A DNA stretch of 64,000 bases from Puffinus mauretanicus (GCA_023333565.1 JAJKFH010003075.1:124001-188000); one strand, 5' to 3'. Positions 21,701 to 35,201 are shown, counted from the stretch's first letter. A program made the numbers and translations. Notes: generated from the letters alone by a model not told the origin.

Positions 21701-24700
21701 TGTCAACAGCATCTCACTGTCCAGTGCAGCACTGAGGTCCTAATACACATCCTATGTGCTACCCTGTTTGAACGATACAGTTTTGGGAATATTTCCATAA
21801 GGAATTATCTTCTTTCCCTGTAAAAGGAGTCATTCTAGAGCCTGCAAACACTTCTTATTTACCAAATGTTGCATGATGCTCCGCAGCTACTGTCATTCAT
21901 GTTATTGGCATGAAAACCCCCAAAATGTCCCCAAAATTGTCCTCCCATATTAACATTTCCATGCAAAGTTAACACAACATAAATTAGAAAAGAAGAAGTG
22001 AAAGACCTGGGTCAAAGCATTATATGCACTCTGGGCCCTGAAGTATCAACACCAAAAACGTAAAACGATCCAAGATAAATGTGAACAACAACTTAATCCA
22101 TTTTGTTTGTTACCAGTCTTACCAGGTGCATCGTACAAGGACACTTCCTTGTAAGAGACAGACATCACTGGGTGCTTGAGCTTCTCCCTGAAGTCACTGA
22201 TGGTTTGGTAGACAAGGAACACAGCAACAGCCATGAGCAGCAGATAAATAAACAGGAGAATTACTGAAAAAACATTCTTTAGGCAGGTCTTGCTGAAACG
22301 CAAAGAAGGGGCAGTGGTACCCAGTTCGCTATCTGGAACCAAACAGAATATGGATTAAGACTTTAAAATACAGATATTTGGGCTGAATTTATGTAGTGTT
22401 CATTCAAAGATCAATCCCCTGAGAGGAAAGTAAGCCTCAAACTCAGTTTGATTTAAAAAACCCACAACTATTGCTTTTGGTGATGGTTTTGATGATCAGT
22501 CAGACAGATGCTTCCTTCTCCAAAGAGGCCAAAGATTGTGCCTCTTTTTCACATGTTGAATCTGGAACTCTGCTTAAGGGCATGGCAGGCAAGAAACAAG
22601 GTTTATTTTCAAGAAGGACAACTCAGAAACAAAGTTCAAAGTTCGTAAGAAAAAAGTCTGTTGATGGTCAATCTTTCCTCCTGGAAAAAAACAACTCCTT
22701 TCCCCCTTCCCACTCCGAAGTGATTCTTACACACTCAGCATATGCATCAGCGGAGAGATTCAACGTTGTAATGCTCTTACACAGCTATCTGCATTGCATC
22801 CCCACCATGGTAGAAGTCACTAGATATTTGTTACCTTCCCATTTTTGGACTCTAGTTCCTAACTCCTTGTGCATACTACATAAAGTTTCACAGAAGGATT
22901 CTTCCAATTACAGCTAGAAAAAAGACCAACCCAATTCTCTCACAGTCTTCTTGCCTTCAAAGCTTATTCTCTGAAGATCTTCACACTTGCCTCACTTGTA
23001 CACAGACACTGCCTTCCCCATACTCCTTGCATTCGCCATTTCTTTTGGCAATACTTTTAAGGAAAAAGTTCATGTACTCTTCAGTTACATGTCATGTTTT
23101 GATCGTGAGCGATATATAGCTGAACATGCAAAAGGAGCATTAAAACCCAACATATGAAAGCAGATAAGTAGGCATATTTTACGCTGATTTTTCTGTGTGG
23201 TGCAATCTAATGAGTCAGGCCCTCTCAGGCCATGCCACACTCTGCCCTTCAACTGTAATAGCACGGTTTGGTGTTTGTTCCTTACCACAGCAAACACTAG
23301 CCTTTTAGTAAATCCTATTGAACACATAACCTCTTGCAAAAGTCCACGGTCACACACGTGTTCCCAAGTTCGTTGCCAGGAGATGGCAGCCAAGGAAATT
23401 AGGACATTAATATGCATAAAATTGCACTATTGAAACAAGTATATCCTGAACAGCTGCAAAGCATTTAGGGGATACTCATTTCAGGTTGGCTTATCTTAAT
23501 GCCTACATCTGAGCTGCAATAAGCCCATTTAACACTGCCCCGCACCCTCCAAAAGCAGGTCCAAACAGTCTAACTAAAATCTGTTTAAAAGCACATCTGT
23601 TCAATATTGCACCTTGCTCATGTAAATCTGGCACAGACTTTGCTTGCAATCCACTGCCATCACGACACTGCAACTCAGGTAAGATACAATGTAAAGGAAG
23701 ATACATACTAAGCTACCTCAGAACCAGATGTGCCGAATCTTCTTTGATTGAGCACAGTTCATGACAAAGAAATGTTCTCATCTCAATCCTTGGAAAAACT
23801 CCTTGACTTTCCATCAGCACTTATTCCCCAAAATAAGTAATTTAGTGTTTTGTTTGCTTTCAGAAGTGCAATAAAAAAAACCCCAACCAAACCCACCCAC
23901 AGAAACAGCTTATCAGGCACTTAAAATTGGTAATTTCTGGGTCAATAGTTCTCACCTGGTAAAATAACAGAGCTGGCATCTTCATGAACTTCCATCTCTC
24001 CTTCCCTCTCATCTGTTGGGTTTTCAGATACTCGCTCCACATCTTCACTCAGCTGTGTAGTTAAAACAGTGGTTCAATTTCCAAACATGCTCTCAACTTG
24101 CAATTGCTGGAATTTCTATGGTACAAATAAAAGAGGCTCCAACTAACCAAACACACAAAAACATGCCCCCAGTCCAAGAGCACCCAACATCTGTTCCACT
24201 TGTTCACAAGACAAGAGCCACATTTATATAGACCTACAGCTAAAAATTAAGTGACTTGCATGCTGCAAAAAGAGAAAGACAGCACATTAAATTTAACCTA
24301 CTTCTACCCTGCTACTTCAAAATAACATCACCTTTTCTTTCAAGATCAAAGTAATTGTTTCCCTGGCAGCTTCAGCTCACTTTAAACCCCCAATTAGGGC
24401 AATGCCTTCTGAAATAAGCAGGAACTTCGATCTGTCACTCAAGAACATATTTTTAGGCATAAACAAACCACAGCACATACCAGCAAACAGGGCATTAGCA
24501 CTTCTTAATAAAGAGGTGCATAACAAGCAAGTTACATTTTGACAGGTGTTAGGGTACGTAACTTAAATGCAGTCTCAGCCACACAGGTAGGTGGGTCATT
24601 ACAAGACAACAGTCAAACATCCCTACATTTCTGGTACTTATTTGAGCTCACTGTACATATTATTATATATTAGTGGTTATGCAACTAATTAGTCTTCCAG

Positions 24701-27700
24701 TGTTTCTAAAACAGCAACAGAGACCAGATGTTTTCTTGTTTTGCTATTCAGAGCTCTGGGCCCAAACTGCCAAGACTCTTCAGTCAAAGCCAGAAGCTTG
24801 TCACATCAAATAGGCATCACAAGAGATCATGAAGCATTAGACTTCTTTTTTTATATATATATATATATAAAAAGTGTCTCCTGTGTGTTTTCCACATTTC
24901 TTTCATGGCTGGGAACAAAATACAAATTACAGCAAGGCAAACCAGGGCATCAGCTTACAGCATATCATGTGTTGCACAGTAACTGTCCAAGCTAATCACT
25001 CAGCATCACCTAATTAGGTAAGGGAGATTAGTTTTGTTCCTGTTTCAAGGAAAATGGGTGCACAGTTAATGCAGCAGACATATTGAATGCTATGAAACTT
25101 TACACCCCCAACTTACTCAACAGTAACGTGCATGCATCCATACAGAAGTGCTTTTCTTTTACCCAACGTTAATTCAGTATTGAAATGATCATCATTATAC
25201 CATTAACAGATCATCATTTGCACTTATTAGGAAAGAGTCCACTCATTTTACATCTTCAAAGTCTGACATAAAGTCTCCATCACCTCCTGCCGTATTTCTG
25301 TATTCATTTCCACCACGCAAAGCAAGTTGAAAGCAGTTACCCAGTTGTTTTTAAATGCTCTGCACATAAATAAAGCATGATTTCCCATGGTGTGAGGCAT
25401 GGAGTGAACAGGTAACTAATAAGCTAAACTCAGCTCATTTGCAGGAGACTTACCAGGGTCTAACCAAAGATACTTTTTTCCAATTATCTTCATAAAATAA
25501 GGGAATATTAAGACTCTGCTCCTTTTTGTAGGACCACATCAGTTCTATTTGTTTACCTGACCCAAAATAAGCTATTCTGACACAGGAAGAGTGTTCACTG
25601 AACCTCTTGTACTGGTTAAGCTAAATCAGCTAAGAAGCCAGTTCAAATTATACTCATGCAAATTCCTCATATCGGAGCTGATTCAAAAAGTTTAATGTAA
25701 GTTACGAAGTCACTGCAGTTTCTCAGTTGACTCCCAGAACCTCTCTGGTTCAGCCATGGTTCCCCAGGTACAGGTACCTTATCAACTGAGGTTATGCAGA
25801 AGGTAAGTGAATTCTATTCCTGGTAGCAAGAAGATCCCAACACAAGTTTAAACAAGAACACAATATGCAACATTTCTTATCCTCTCATGAGGACCTACAG
25901 CGACTCTTCAACACGTTGGAGAATAGAAGAAAAACTCAGAAAATGTAACCTTTCAGCATTCCTTAGAAACAAAAAAAAACCAATGTGTGACTATGTTTTA
26001 TTATCTCTGCTCACATGGCAGACATAGTGTCATATGCTTTTCACACATAAGACCAGTGAAGGACAGCTAGTCAAAAGCAGGAGTGCTAACATTGCCTCAG
26101 GTGCAATGAGTAAGTTGAGCTGATGTGTAAGACCCTTTAAAAACCAACTGATGTCACTGCGAGTCCCAAACACCTGACTTCACAAGAGGTGAAGTTGCAT
26201 AAACCCTCTGAGGCTACCAAAAGCCTAGCGCTGTTCATGGCTCCGCCACCATGTTCTGAGCACACAGCATGCAGCACAGTGACTCTACAAGGTATAGCAG
26301 CACAGACCTACAAACCCAACAACTCACAGACGTGTTAAGCGACAGTCTTCTAACAACTGGGAAGCCAGCACAGCATGACTGCATGACAGCTGATTCTAGT
26401 TTCTCCACATTTGACAGAATCACCAAATCAAGGCAACTGGCGACAGTGAACCTGGCATATGCCAACAGTGTTCACCCTTACAGGCCAGCTCTTCCTACAA
26501 CTTATTTTTGATAAAGAGGTGAAGCATGGTGCTAATGCAGAAGGAACATAAACTTGCAGGGCAGTTAAGCTTGTAATAGGATGCAGAGATAAGATAGGAT
26601 GTCAAGAGCAGGAAGGGCACAGAAACAGACCGTTGTTCAGCATTCCTCTGGGCTCTGCATGTGCAGCTGAGTGAGAAACAACTGCAGGAGCCTGCTCGTG
26701 ACCCGGCAGTTCCTTTTCAGTCCTGCACACCGAAAGGCACCAGACAAACAGAAGCTCATAAAAGGCAATTCCAGACATTTCAGCATCCCTGGTAGGGGCA
26801 GGAGCATCACAGACTGCCCCAGGTGCCGGAGAAGGGATGGAAACGCAGCCGCTGCACTTACACACCATCTAGACTTGCGCCATGGAGTTTGGGACAATCC
26901 CAAACATACAGAGCGGTGTCAGTGGTGGCTGACACACAAGGCGGAAATGTAACGTGTGTAGTCCAGTCCATACTTCAGGCATCAACGCAACTTCATTAAC
27001 TCTCTCAAGTACCTCCTCTAAATACAAGCTCTTACACAAGTTAATTTCATTCTGATAATCACGGGATAAAACCTTCCTACTGGATAAAACCCTCTTAAAT
27101 ACAAGGAGAACTTGTCCATGCAGGCCTTTTGCTCGTCCACTGATTCATCACCTTCCAATGCCTTCTAGCCTGGCACGAAAACCAGAAGCTGAGACTAAAC
27201 AGGCAGTACCAAACTAAATTAGAACGTATTAAAACAGAGCCCCAAACTACCCACCACATGCAGAGGAAGGCAAACATCTGCATTCCTTTTGCCTGCAAGA
27301 TGCAAACAGAAGTGACCTGCTGCAAGTCTCCACCGCTGCTGAACTTGCCACAAATAGCTTGTATCTCTAGTACGAGAGATAGGAACGAGCAAGGAATTCC
27401 GGTTGCTGGAGCCTGTGCATTGATATGCAAACAGGGCGCTGCCTGGGGTTCTTGGCAGGATGATAATGCGGCCTTCAGTTTCGCATGTGAGAGCTCTGGT
27501 ACCAAATTCGCTTCTCACGCCCGGCAGACCATCTCCTTGTTACCAAAGCCCCAGTTACAGAGCTCACCGGCCAGCGGTACTTAGCTCATACGATTAAAAG
27601 TACCGCTGCCGATTATTTTAACCACTTTTAAAGGTAAAACATGAAACTAAGCACACCCAAAACACCCCTTTCTTTCTGGCGAGTGAAGACGCAACCTGCC

Positions 27701-28082
27701 ATCCCAGCTACCCGGCAACAAGGAGGGCTAGGGGCACCCGACACCCGCCCGCGCTTGAGCAGATGCAGACGGGCCAGAAGGGGCAAGTTAAGCTGCGGAG
27801 GGCTCCGTGCGGCAGGCGACCTGCTTCGCCAGGGCTCTCCGCCCCCGGCAGCGACGCGGCCAGCCCCGCCGAGCCGCAGAGCCAGAGACCGGAGCCGAAC
27901 TGAGCTCACGGCGACAGCGCTGAGTGTAACCGCTTGGCAAGCAGCAAGCCCCGGCTCGGCCATCGCCGCCGGGGGGGGCTGCCCCGGCCCCTCCCGGCGA
28001 GCTGGGGCCCGCCGCCCACTAGCCCTGCCCCGGCCCCCCTCCGTACCTCCTGGTAGGATGCGGAGACCTCTGGTCTTAGCAT
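6554..28082 (-). CDS. PACC1: Proton-activated chloride channel PACC1 / TMEM206 (complete, eight coding exons)
   Basis: PACC1 is the trimeric acid-sensing outwardly rectifying Cl- channel of plasma membrane and endosomes, active in acid-induced cell death and endosomal Cl- balance. Coding exons in gene order are 28047-28082, 23956-24052, 22123-22332, 19938-20092, 18279-18421, 11757-11901, 8471-8575 and 6554-6715. All junctions are GT-AG, phases agree, and the sum is 1053 nt = 350 codons plus TGA, the human length. Residues 1-62 form an acidic cytosolic N-terminus. TM1 is about 65-89 (VFSVILLFIYLLLMAVAVFL). The extracellular domain is about 90-297, with sequons NYT156, NQT163 and NGT191. TM2 is about 303-325, followed by a basic cytosolic tail. 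Visible functional residues are H98 and E107 (proton sensing) and K319 (anion selectivity). Human D109 is serine here. The neighbours PPP2R5A and NENF match mammalian synteny. The start agrees with the human N-terminus (MLRPEVSASYQE versus MIRQERSTSYQE). Confidence 0.97.
6716..8470 (-). other. PACC1: PACC1 intron 7
   Basis: A 1.75-kb GT-AG intron with no recognised element. Overlapping frames of 106 and 74 codons on the minus strand at 7511-7831 show no family resemblance. Confidence 0.85.
8471..8575 (-). CDS. PACC1: PACC1 coding exon 7
   Basis: A 105-nt exon, phase 0 at both ends, with donor GTAAGT and acceptor CTCTCTAG. It encodes residues 263-297 (TSVVNYIDQR...FEWKDPFIQTVQD), the membrane-proximal end of the extracellular domain. 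One residue is missing relative to human in the variable stretch after YIDQR. Q296, the resting-state partner of H98 in human structures, is kept. Confidence 0.96.
8576..11756 (-). other. PACC1: PACC1 intron 6, with poly-A tract at its 5' end
   Basis: A 3.2-kb intron. Read in gene direction it begins GT followed immediately by 17 adenines (T run 11738-11754 on +), so the donor lacks the usual G at +5. No other element was recognised. A short AC-rich/A-rich patch lies near 10293-10340. Confidence 0.85.
11738..11754. repeat. 17-bp homopolymer T/A tract at a splice donor
   Basis: Seventeen T on the + strand, equal to A17 in PACC1 orientation, starting at intron position +3. Such tracts are length-variable. 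Confidence 0.9.
11757..11901 (-). CDS. PACC1: PACC1 coding exon 6
   Basis: A 145-nt exon with acceptor TTTCCTTTAG. It encodes residues 214-262, including the very conserved block SSWKFSGGFRTWVKMSLVKT and the acidic loop KEEDGSETVEF. E251 here aligns with human E250, part of the acidic pocket that receives protonated H98. The donor is GAG|GTAAAA, weak at +5. Confidence 0.95.
12770..13462 (+). other. unexplained 230-codon open reading frame, antisense in PACC1 intron 5
   Basis: The longest open frame in the window. It starts at ATG 12770 and is opposite in strand to PACC1. The product would be strongly basic (for example SKKNAKKCRRKAELKK) with one short hydrophobic stretch (GGCALFLSFSLVF). I recognise no domain, and codon use gives no clear sign of selection. 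In 64 kb read in six frames, one ORF of this size can plausibly occur by chance. I list it as an open frame, not as a gene. Confidence 0.2.
15151..15186. repeat. A26 homopolymer with GAA-rich tail
   Basis: Twenty-six consecutive adenines (15151-15176) followed by GAAAGAAGAAG. No retroposed gene body was recognised next to it, so it is annotated as a simple repeat. Confidence 0.9.
17888..17903. repeat. A16 homopolymer
   Basis: Sixteen consecutive adenines on + within PACC1 intron 5. Confidence 0.9.
18279..18421 (-). CDS. PACC1: PACC1 coding exon 5
   Basis: A 143-nt exon with acceptor TTTGCTTACAG and donor GTATGT. It encodes residues 167-213 and two bases of serine 214 (KYALVVQGPRDVKKKELVFL..., DFSAIDYLLFSSFQEFIN). 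Sequon NGT at 191 corresponds to the human NKS site. The SAIDYLLFSSFQEF block is unchanged from human. Confidence 0.96.
18422..19937 (-). other. PACC1: PACC1 intron 4
   Basis: A 1.5-kb GT-AG intron. It holds a (CAAAA)-type simple repeat at about 18888-18916. Nothing else was recognised. Confidence 0.85.
18888..18916. repeat. A-rich (CAAAA)n simple repeat
   Basis: A12-type run followed by three CAAAA units on the + strand. Confidence 0.85.
19938..20092 (-). CDS. PACC1: PACC1 coding exon 4
   Basis: A 155-nt exon with acceptor CCCAAAACAG and donor ATG|GTAATA. It encodes the end of glycine 115 to methionine 166. It has the cysteines C128 and C150 and sequons NYT156 and NQT163. The human NCT sequon (N148) reads ECT here (E149), so that glycosylation site is absent. 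One extra residue is present after CKHHY relative to human. Confidence 0.96.
20093..22122 (-). other. PACC1: PACC1 intron 3
   Basis: A 2.0-kb GT-AG intron with no recognised exon, repeat family or RNA gene. Confidence 0.85.
22123..22332 (-). CDS. PACC1: PACC1 coding exon 3 (TM1 and proton-sensor segment)
   Basis: A 210-nt exon with acceptor TTTGGTTCCAG and donor GTAAGA. It encodes D45 to the first base of G115. It contains the juxtamembrane segment LRFSKTCLKN, TM1 (about 65-89) and the sensor region DFREKLKHPVMSVSYKEV, with R93, E94, H98 and E107 at human positions. Residue 109, aspartate in human, is serine (codon TCC). Confidence 0.97.
22333..23955 (-). other. PACC1: PACC1 intron 2
   Basis: A 1.6-kb GT-AG intron. 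An antisense 148-codon open frame at 22471-22917 has no recognisable similarity and is regarded as fortuitous. Confidence 0.85.
23956..24052 (-). CDS. PACC1: PACC1 coding exon 2 (acidic N-terminal segment)
   Basis: A 97-nt exon with donor GTGAGA and an AG acceptor just before CTGAGTGAAG. It encodes residues 13-44 (LSEDVERVSENPTDEREGEM...SSVILP). This part of the cytosolic N-terminus is glutamate-rich in all orthologues but poorly conserved in sequence. Exon length and phase (ending 1 nt into a codon) fit the gene model exactly. Confidence 0.93.
24053..28046 (-). other. PACC1: PACC1 intron 1
   Basis: A 4.0-kb GT-AG intron. It includes a (TA)n tract at 24852-24869, and its 5' end enters the CpG-rich promoter region from about 27690. 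Overlapping open frames in 26.2-27.6 kb are not convincing. Confidence 0.85.
24852..24869. repeat. (TA)n dinucleotide repeat
   Basis: Nine consecutive TA units, preceded by a T run, in PACC1 intron 1. Confidence 0.9.
28047..28082 (-). CDS. PACC1: PACC1 coding exon 1 (start codon)
   Basis: ATG is the complement of 28080-28082. Twelve codons (MLRPEVSASYQE) lead to the donor GAG|GTACGG. The start was chosen because the peptide aligns with the human N-terminus and makes the total exactly 350 residues. The context has G at -3 but C at +4. An out-of-frame ATG five bases upstream opens a three-codon uORF that overlaps this start. Confidence 0.92.
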
Positions 28083-28087
28083 GGCAT
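28076..28087 (-). promoter_or_regulatory. PACC1: three-codon uORF overlapping the PACC1 start codon
   Basis: On the minus strand the sequence reads ATGCCATGCTAA. The first ATG (complement of 28085-28087) gives Met-Pro-Cys-stop. The PACC1 ATG is nested inside it in another frame. The upstream ATG has a weak context (C at -3, C at +4). Confidence 0.6.
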
Positions 28088-28279
28088 CAGCGGGGGGCGC
28101 CGGGGAGCGGCCGCCGCGGGGGCCGGGAGGCAGCCCAGCCGCACGGCACGGGACGGCGATACCGCGGCCGAGCCCAGCCGCCCTGCCCGGGCAGGGCCAC
28201 GCAGGCGCCGGGACCCCCCACCCGCCCGCCGGCTGCTTCCCGCCCCGGAGCTGCGGCCTCGCCGCAGCGGCGCGGGGGC

Positions 28280-28297
28280 TGCTGGGAGGCGTAGTCC
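28280..28297 (-). promoter_or_regulatory. PACC1: ZNF143/THAP11-type promoter motif
   Basis: On the minus strand the sequence is GGACTACGCCTCCCAGCA. This closely resembles the ACTACAAYTCCCAG core bound by ZNF143 and THAP11 in CpG promoters. It lies about 200 bp upstream of the PACC1 ATG. The match is by eye. Confidence 0.55.
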
Positions 28298-28600
28298 GGC
28301 GCGAGCCGCTGTAACGGCCGCCGGGCGACCGTTGGTGCCGGGCAGCGCCGCTGGGCTGTGGCGAAGGATCCGGGCAGCTCCCGGCTGCCGAGCTCGGGCC
28401 TCACCTCAGCGGCAGGCAGCGAGGATGCCCTTGGCGTGCCGGGGTTGCCGGCAGCCGCCCCGGCGATAACCAGCCTCGTTTTCCGCGTCGAGGGTGTAGG
28501 GGACGGAGCTCTAAAGCGCACCACAAGGCTTGCAACGCCATCGAGGAGTCGGGTCTTGTTTCAGCTTCCAGAGCTCGCTTAGCAATTTCTGCCGAGCTCT

Positions 28601-30719
28601 CTTGCTCTAGGTAGCGCGAAGCCGTGAAATGCAGCGCGGTTGCTCATCGCACGTGTTAGCGGGTTTTTTATAAGGTTTATAGAAACGTTTCTCTCTACTG
28701 AGGACACAGAAGTGTGCTGTGTAGTGACAGGGAAATGAGTCATTTCTACACCACGCACTTCACAACACAAACTCCCTACTGAGCGAGACTGAACTAGAGT
28801 GGAAAAGCAATTTAAAACAATTTTGCCAGCTCTCCCCAAGATGCACACGATATTACTTTTTTTTTTTTAATTATTTTGATTTTTTGCTGCTCAAGGCTGC
28901 TAGCAGAACACCAAAACAACAGACTCACTTGGCAACCAGACAAAACTTCTGCAGGGCTCCTACAAAGACCCACCCACACTGCGCCCGCAGAGGATCCAGA
29001 GCAATGGGGCGCTCCAGGAAGATAGAAGCCAAAACCATGTAAGAGCTGCCACCCATCCACGAATACCTACACAGCTGTTTTTCTTCCCCAGCATGGAAGT
29101 AATTGTTAATGTTTCATCATCAAGAAAAAGCATGCACAACATTTCTTGCATTGAGACGCAATGCTGTAGTGGAGTCCCTGCTCAGTAGATCATTTCCCTA
29201 TGCCTAAGACCCATACCTAGTAAGTTAATAACCAAGGTTTGAAGTCCTTTGACAACAACAATCCTAAGATACAGCTTCTCCTTTCAGAAAGAAAATATTT
29301 TAGGTCTTGTTACTCATTTTTCAGATGTCTGTGGTTCAAAGGCAGGCTCTAACTCACCCCCAAATCAATAACACTTCAGACACATGTTGGCTAGTATTCA
29401 GCACTTGCAGCCCTCCCCTGGGGAGACACTAATAAATAATTATTTCAGAATAAAAGGTAAATCTATAATGTGACTTGAACCAAACTGACAAATTAGACTT
29501 TTGCACATTTCCCAGCTGCATGGGTCTCTGCGGCAAGACAAACAGGGTATTTGCAGGCAGAGTAACCAGGCAAATGCCGGAGTTCGTTCTTGTGCGTAAC
29601 GGGAGTGTTCAGGAGCTGTTTTGTCCTTATTAAAGGTCTCTTTTCTGCTTGACATTTATACCTGTCTTGTGGTGTGTGGAGTCAGCAAATAGACATGATG
29701 GACAGCCAGGGTGGGAACCTCGTTCTGAAGCGCAGCTATGGTTTAGGCAATGTAGGCAAACTTCACTGCTTAAGGAGAATCACAGTAACAACCTCGTAAA
29801 CCTTCACCCTAGCAGGACCCATTCTCAGCTTACCACACCAGGTAACAGCCTGCAGCAAGCAGTCAGCTCCCAGATGGCCACAGCAACTCACCTTCCCCAT
29901 GCAGGCTTGGCCTGGCTCCTCACATGGGGATGTGGCCCATTGGTTGTCACCCCCATACTATGGTGCCATGCCCTCGCTCCACTGTGCTTCTCATCTTGTG
30001 CTGCTTGTGTCATTCAGAAGAGAACTATGGAGATGTTGCTTTGGATTAGCTGCTTCAGCTCTGCTTACACCAGTGTACAGAACTGCCTTTGGACAGCCTG
30101 TGGAAAAGGGTGTTACCTCAGGCAACATGGAACAGGTGTTCTCTGACGTGGACGTATGGATATTATACAAGAAGAGTTTATAAACAATCCTTAAAACAAA
30201 GATAAAACCCATTTCTGTCTCCTGTTTACTGTCCAGATCCTTCTCCGAACTGTTCAGCTTTCACAAAACACTGTACGAGGAGTGGAGATGCCAAACAGGG
30301 ATCTGAATTACAGCATGGTAGTCAGGGAGACTGGGTGCTGCAGCGTCAAACATCCAGGCTTCAAATCCTTCAAGTCCTCACTTGCCACCACTACAGTGAG
30401 GGATGTGATATACATATCTAAATTGTAAAAACTTTCTAATTTTCTTAATTCTATGTAGAATTAGAAACATCAAACTGCTTATTCTTCTGCCAGCCCAGAA
30501 TAGCTGGGCCGTGCAGCCCTGTGCTATATTTATAGCATGGGGAAATCACGTCATTTGAAAATTTCCTATTTATTCTCTCCTTCCTTAGGCTAAAAATGTC
30601 AGTTTATTATTTTTTTTAAGTCATGAAGACGAAGCCTGCCCTACGTGTGCTGATTTTGTGAATACACATTTAAAACAGCAAGCAGAGAAACTTCAGAGGG
30701 GAACAAGGACGGAAATCGA
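28601..30719. other. interval between the divergent genes PACC1 and NENF
   Basis: About 2 kb without a recognised gene between the two CpG islands. A T run lies at about 28857-28868. A + strand frame of 165 codons at 29649-30146 has no recognisable similarity. Non-coding 5' exons of either gene could lie here but cannot be placed from sequence. Confidence 0.6.
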
Positions 30720-31036
30720 GGAGTCTCTTATCCGCAGATGCCTGTTAGGGTACCCCGCACGGCAGAGAGCTCCCCCGCTGCAGCCCTGAGGCTCTAAGGA
30801 CCCTTCCTCGGCGCAGCGCCGGGCACTTCACAAGTAGTTACTGAATTTCAGTGCATACGCGCCTTGGCTTAAGCGCTTCCCACGTACTTTTATTTAACCA
30901 AACCACCAAGGCGCCGGGGCATACAGCCGCTCCCGCCCGCGGGCCCGGCTGCCCGCGGCGGGCGGACGAGCGGGGCCCGGGGCTGCCGCCAGCGGCGGCT
31001 GGAGGCGGGGCCGGGCCGCAGCCCGTCCTCTGCGGC

Positions 31037-34526
<3,490 letters not shown>

Positions 34527-34654
34527 GGAACATTTTTGTACCTAGAGAATGCCTGGGGAGAGGCACGATAGAATATTAGATTGATTCCCTATTTTCTGGA
34601 GTTCATTACAACAATTAGCTATCATGAGTCAGTTTTCTGTTTAGAAAATATATA

Positions 34655-34672
34655 TATGTGTGTACACACATA
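34655..34672. repeat. perfect 18-bp palindrome in NENF 3' UTR
   Basis: TATGTGTGTACACACATA equals its own reverse complement. It is a (TG)n/(CA)n junction adjoining a TATATATA run and could be a by-product of dinucleotide repeat growth. Confidence 0.85.
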
Positions 34673-35127
34673 GTTTACATAGCATTCTTCCTTCCAGGAA
34701 ACACACAGATCTGTATTGGTGTCATACACTTGGGCTGTTTGCTCTGAATTATGGGAATTATTTCATATGAAAGTTCTTTCTGCCTGGATTTTTCTGTTTA
34801 CAAGTGTGTAATAGAAAATTACATTCTTTAGAAGAGATAAAGAAGTTTTTAATAGTTGAAACATGACTAGTCTTTTTGTAAATCCAAAGTTGTTTCCTCG
34901 GAAAAGTGTGAATGCATTATCTGGACGAGCTAACATCAATTCTCTGTGCTTCAGGTGAGTGTAGGTATCACATGTACAAAGAGGTGTAATAGAGGCTTAC
35001 ATTTTAAAAAGCATCATGGGATTTAATATTTCATAGGTTTGAGAATACTGGATATAAAACCACTGAATCTCTTAAAATGCAGTTACTGTGGAATATTTAT
35101 GCAAGCCTATAGCTGTAAACCAAGAAA

Positions 35128-35133
35128 AATAAA
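35128..35133 (+). terminator. NENF: NENF polyadenylation signal (proximal)
   Basis: AATAAA followed closely by a T-rich stretch (CTTTTTTCCCC). This is a good candidate for the main 3' end, about 600 nt after the stop. Confidence 0.6.
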
Positions 35134-35195
35134 TCTTTTTTCCCCATGAGAACTACTGTGACATTTTAAGTAAGACTATTATTATGTTAGTTTTG

Positions 35196-35201
35196 AATAA
35201 A
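35196..35201 (+). terminator. NENF: NENF polyadenylation signal (distal)
   Basis: AATAAA in TTGAATAAATGACAC, 68 nt after the first hexamer, also followed by a T-rich tract. It is a possible alternative or the true 3' end. Confidence 0.5.

Larger units (their letters stand above)
27690..28600 (-). promoter_or_regulatory. PACC1: CpG island / promoter region of PACC1
   Basis: GC- and CpG-dense sequence surrounds the first PACC1 coding exon, in contrast to the AT-rich flanks. No TATA box is evident near the start, as usual for housekeeping-type CpG promoters. The long open frames on both strands here (for example 217 codons at 27641-28294) follow from stop-codon scarcity in GC-rich DNA. Boundaries are by eye. 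Confidence 0.75.

Noticed and set aside
22471..22917. 148-codon + strand ORF in PACC1 intron 2
   Set aside because: No similarity recognised, no splice or promoter context. Length is within chance for this amount of sequence.
27641..28294. 217-codon + strand ORF antisense to the PACC1 promoter
   Set aside because: It lies in a CpG island where stops are rare in every frame. The composition is proline/arginine/glycine/alanine as expected from GC-rich DNA, with no domain.
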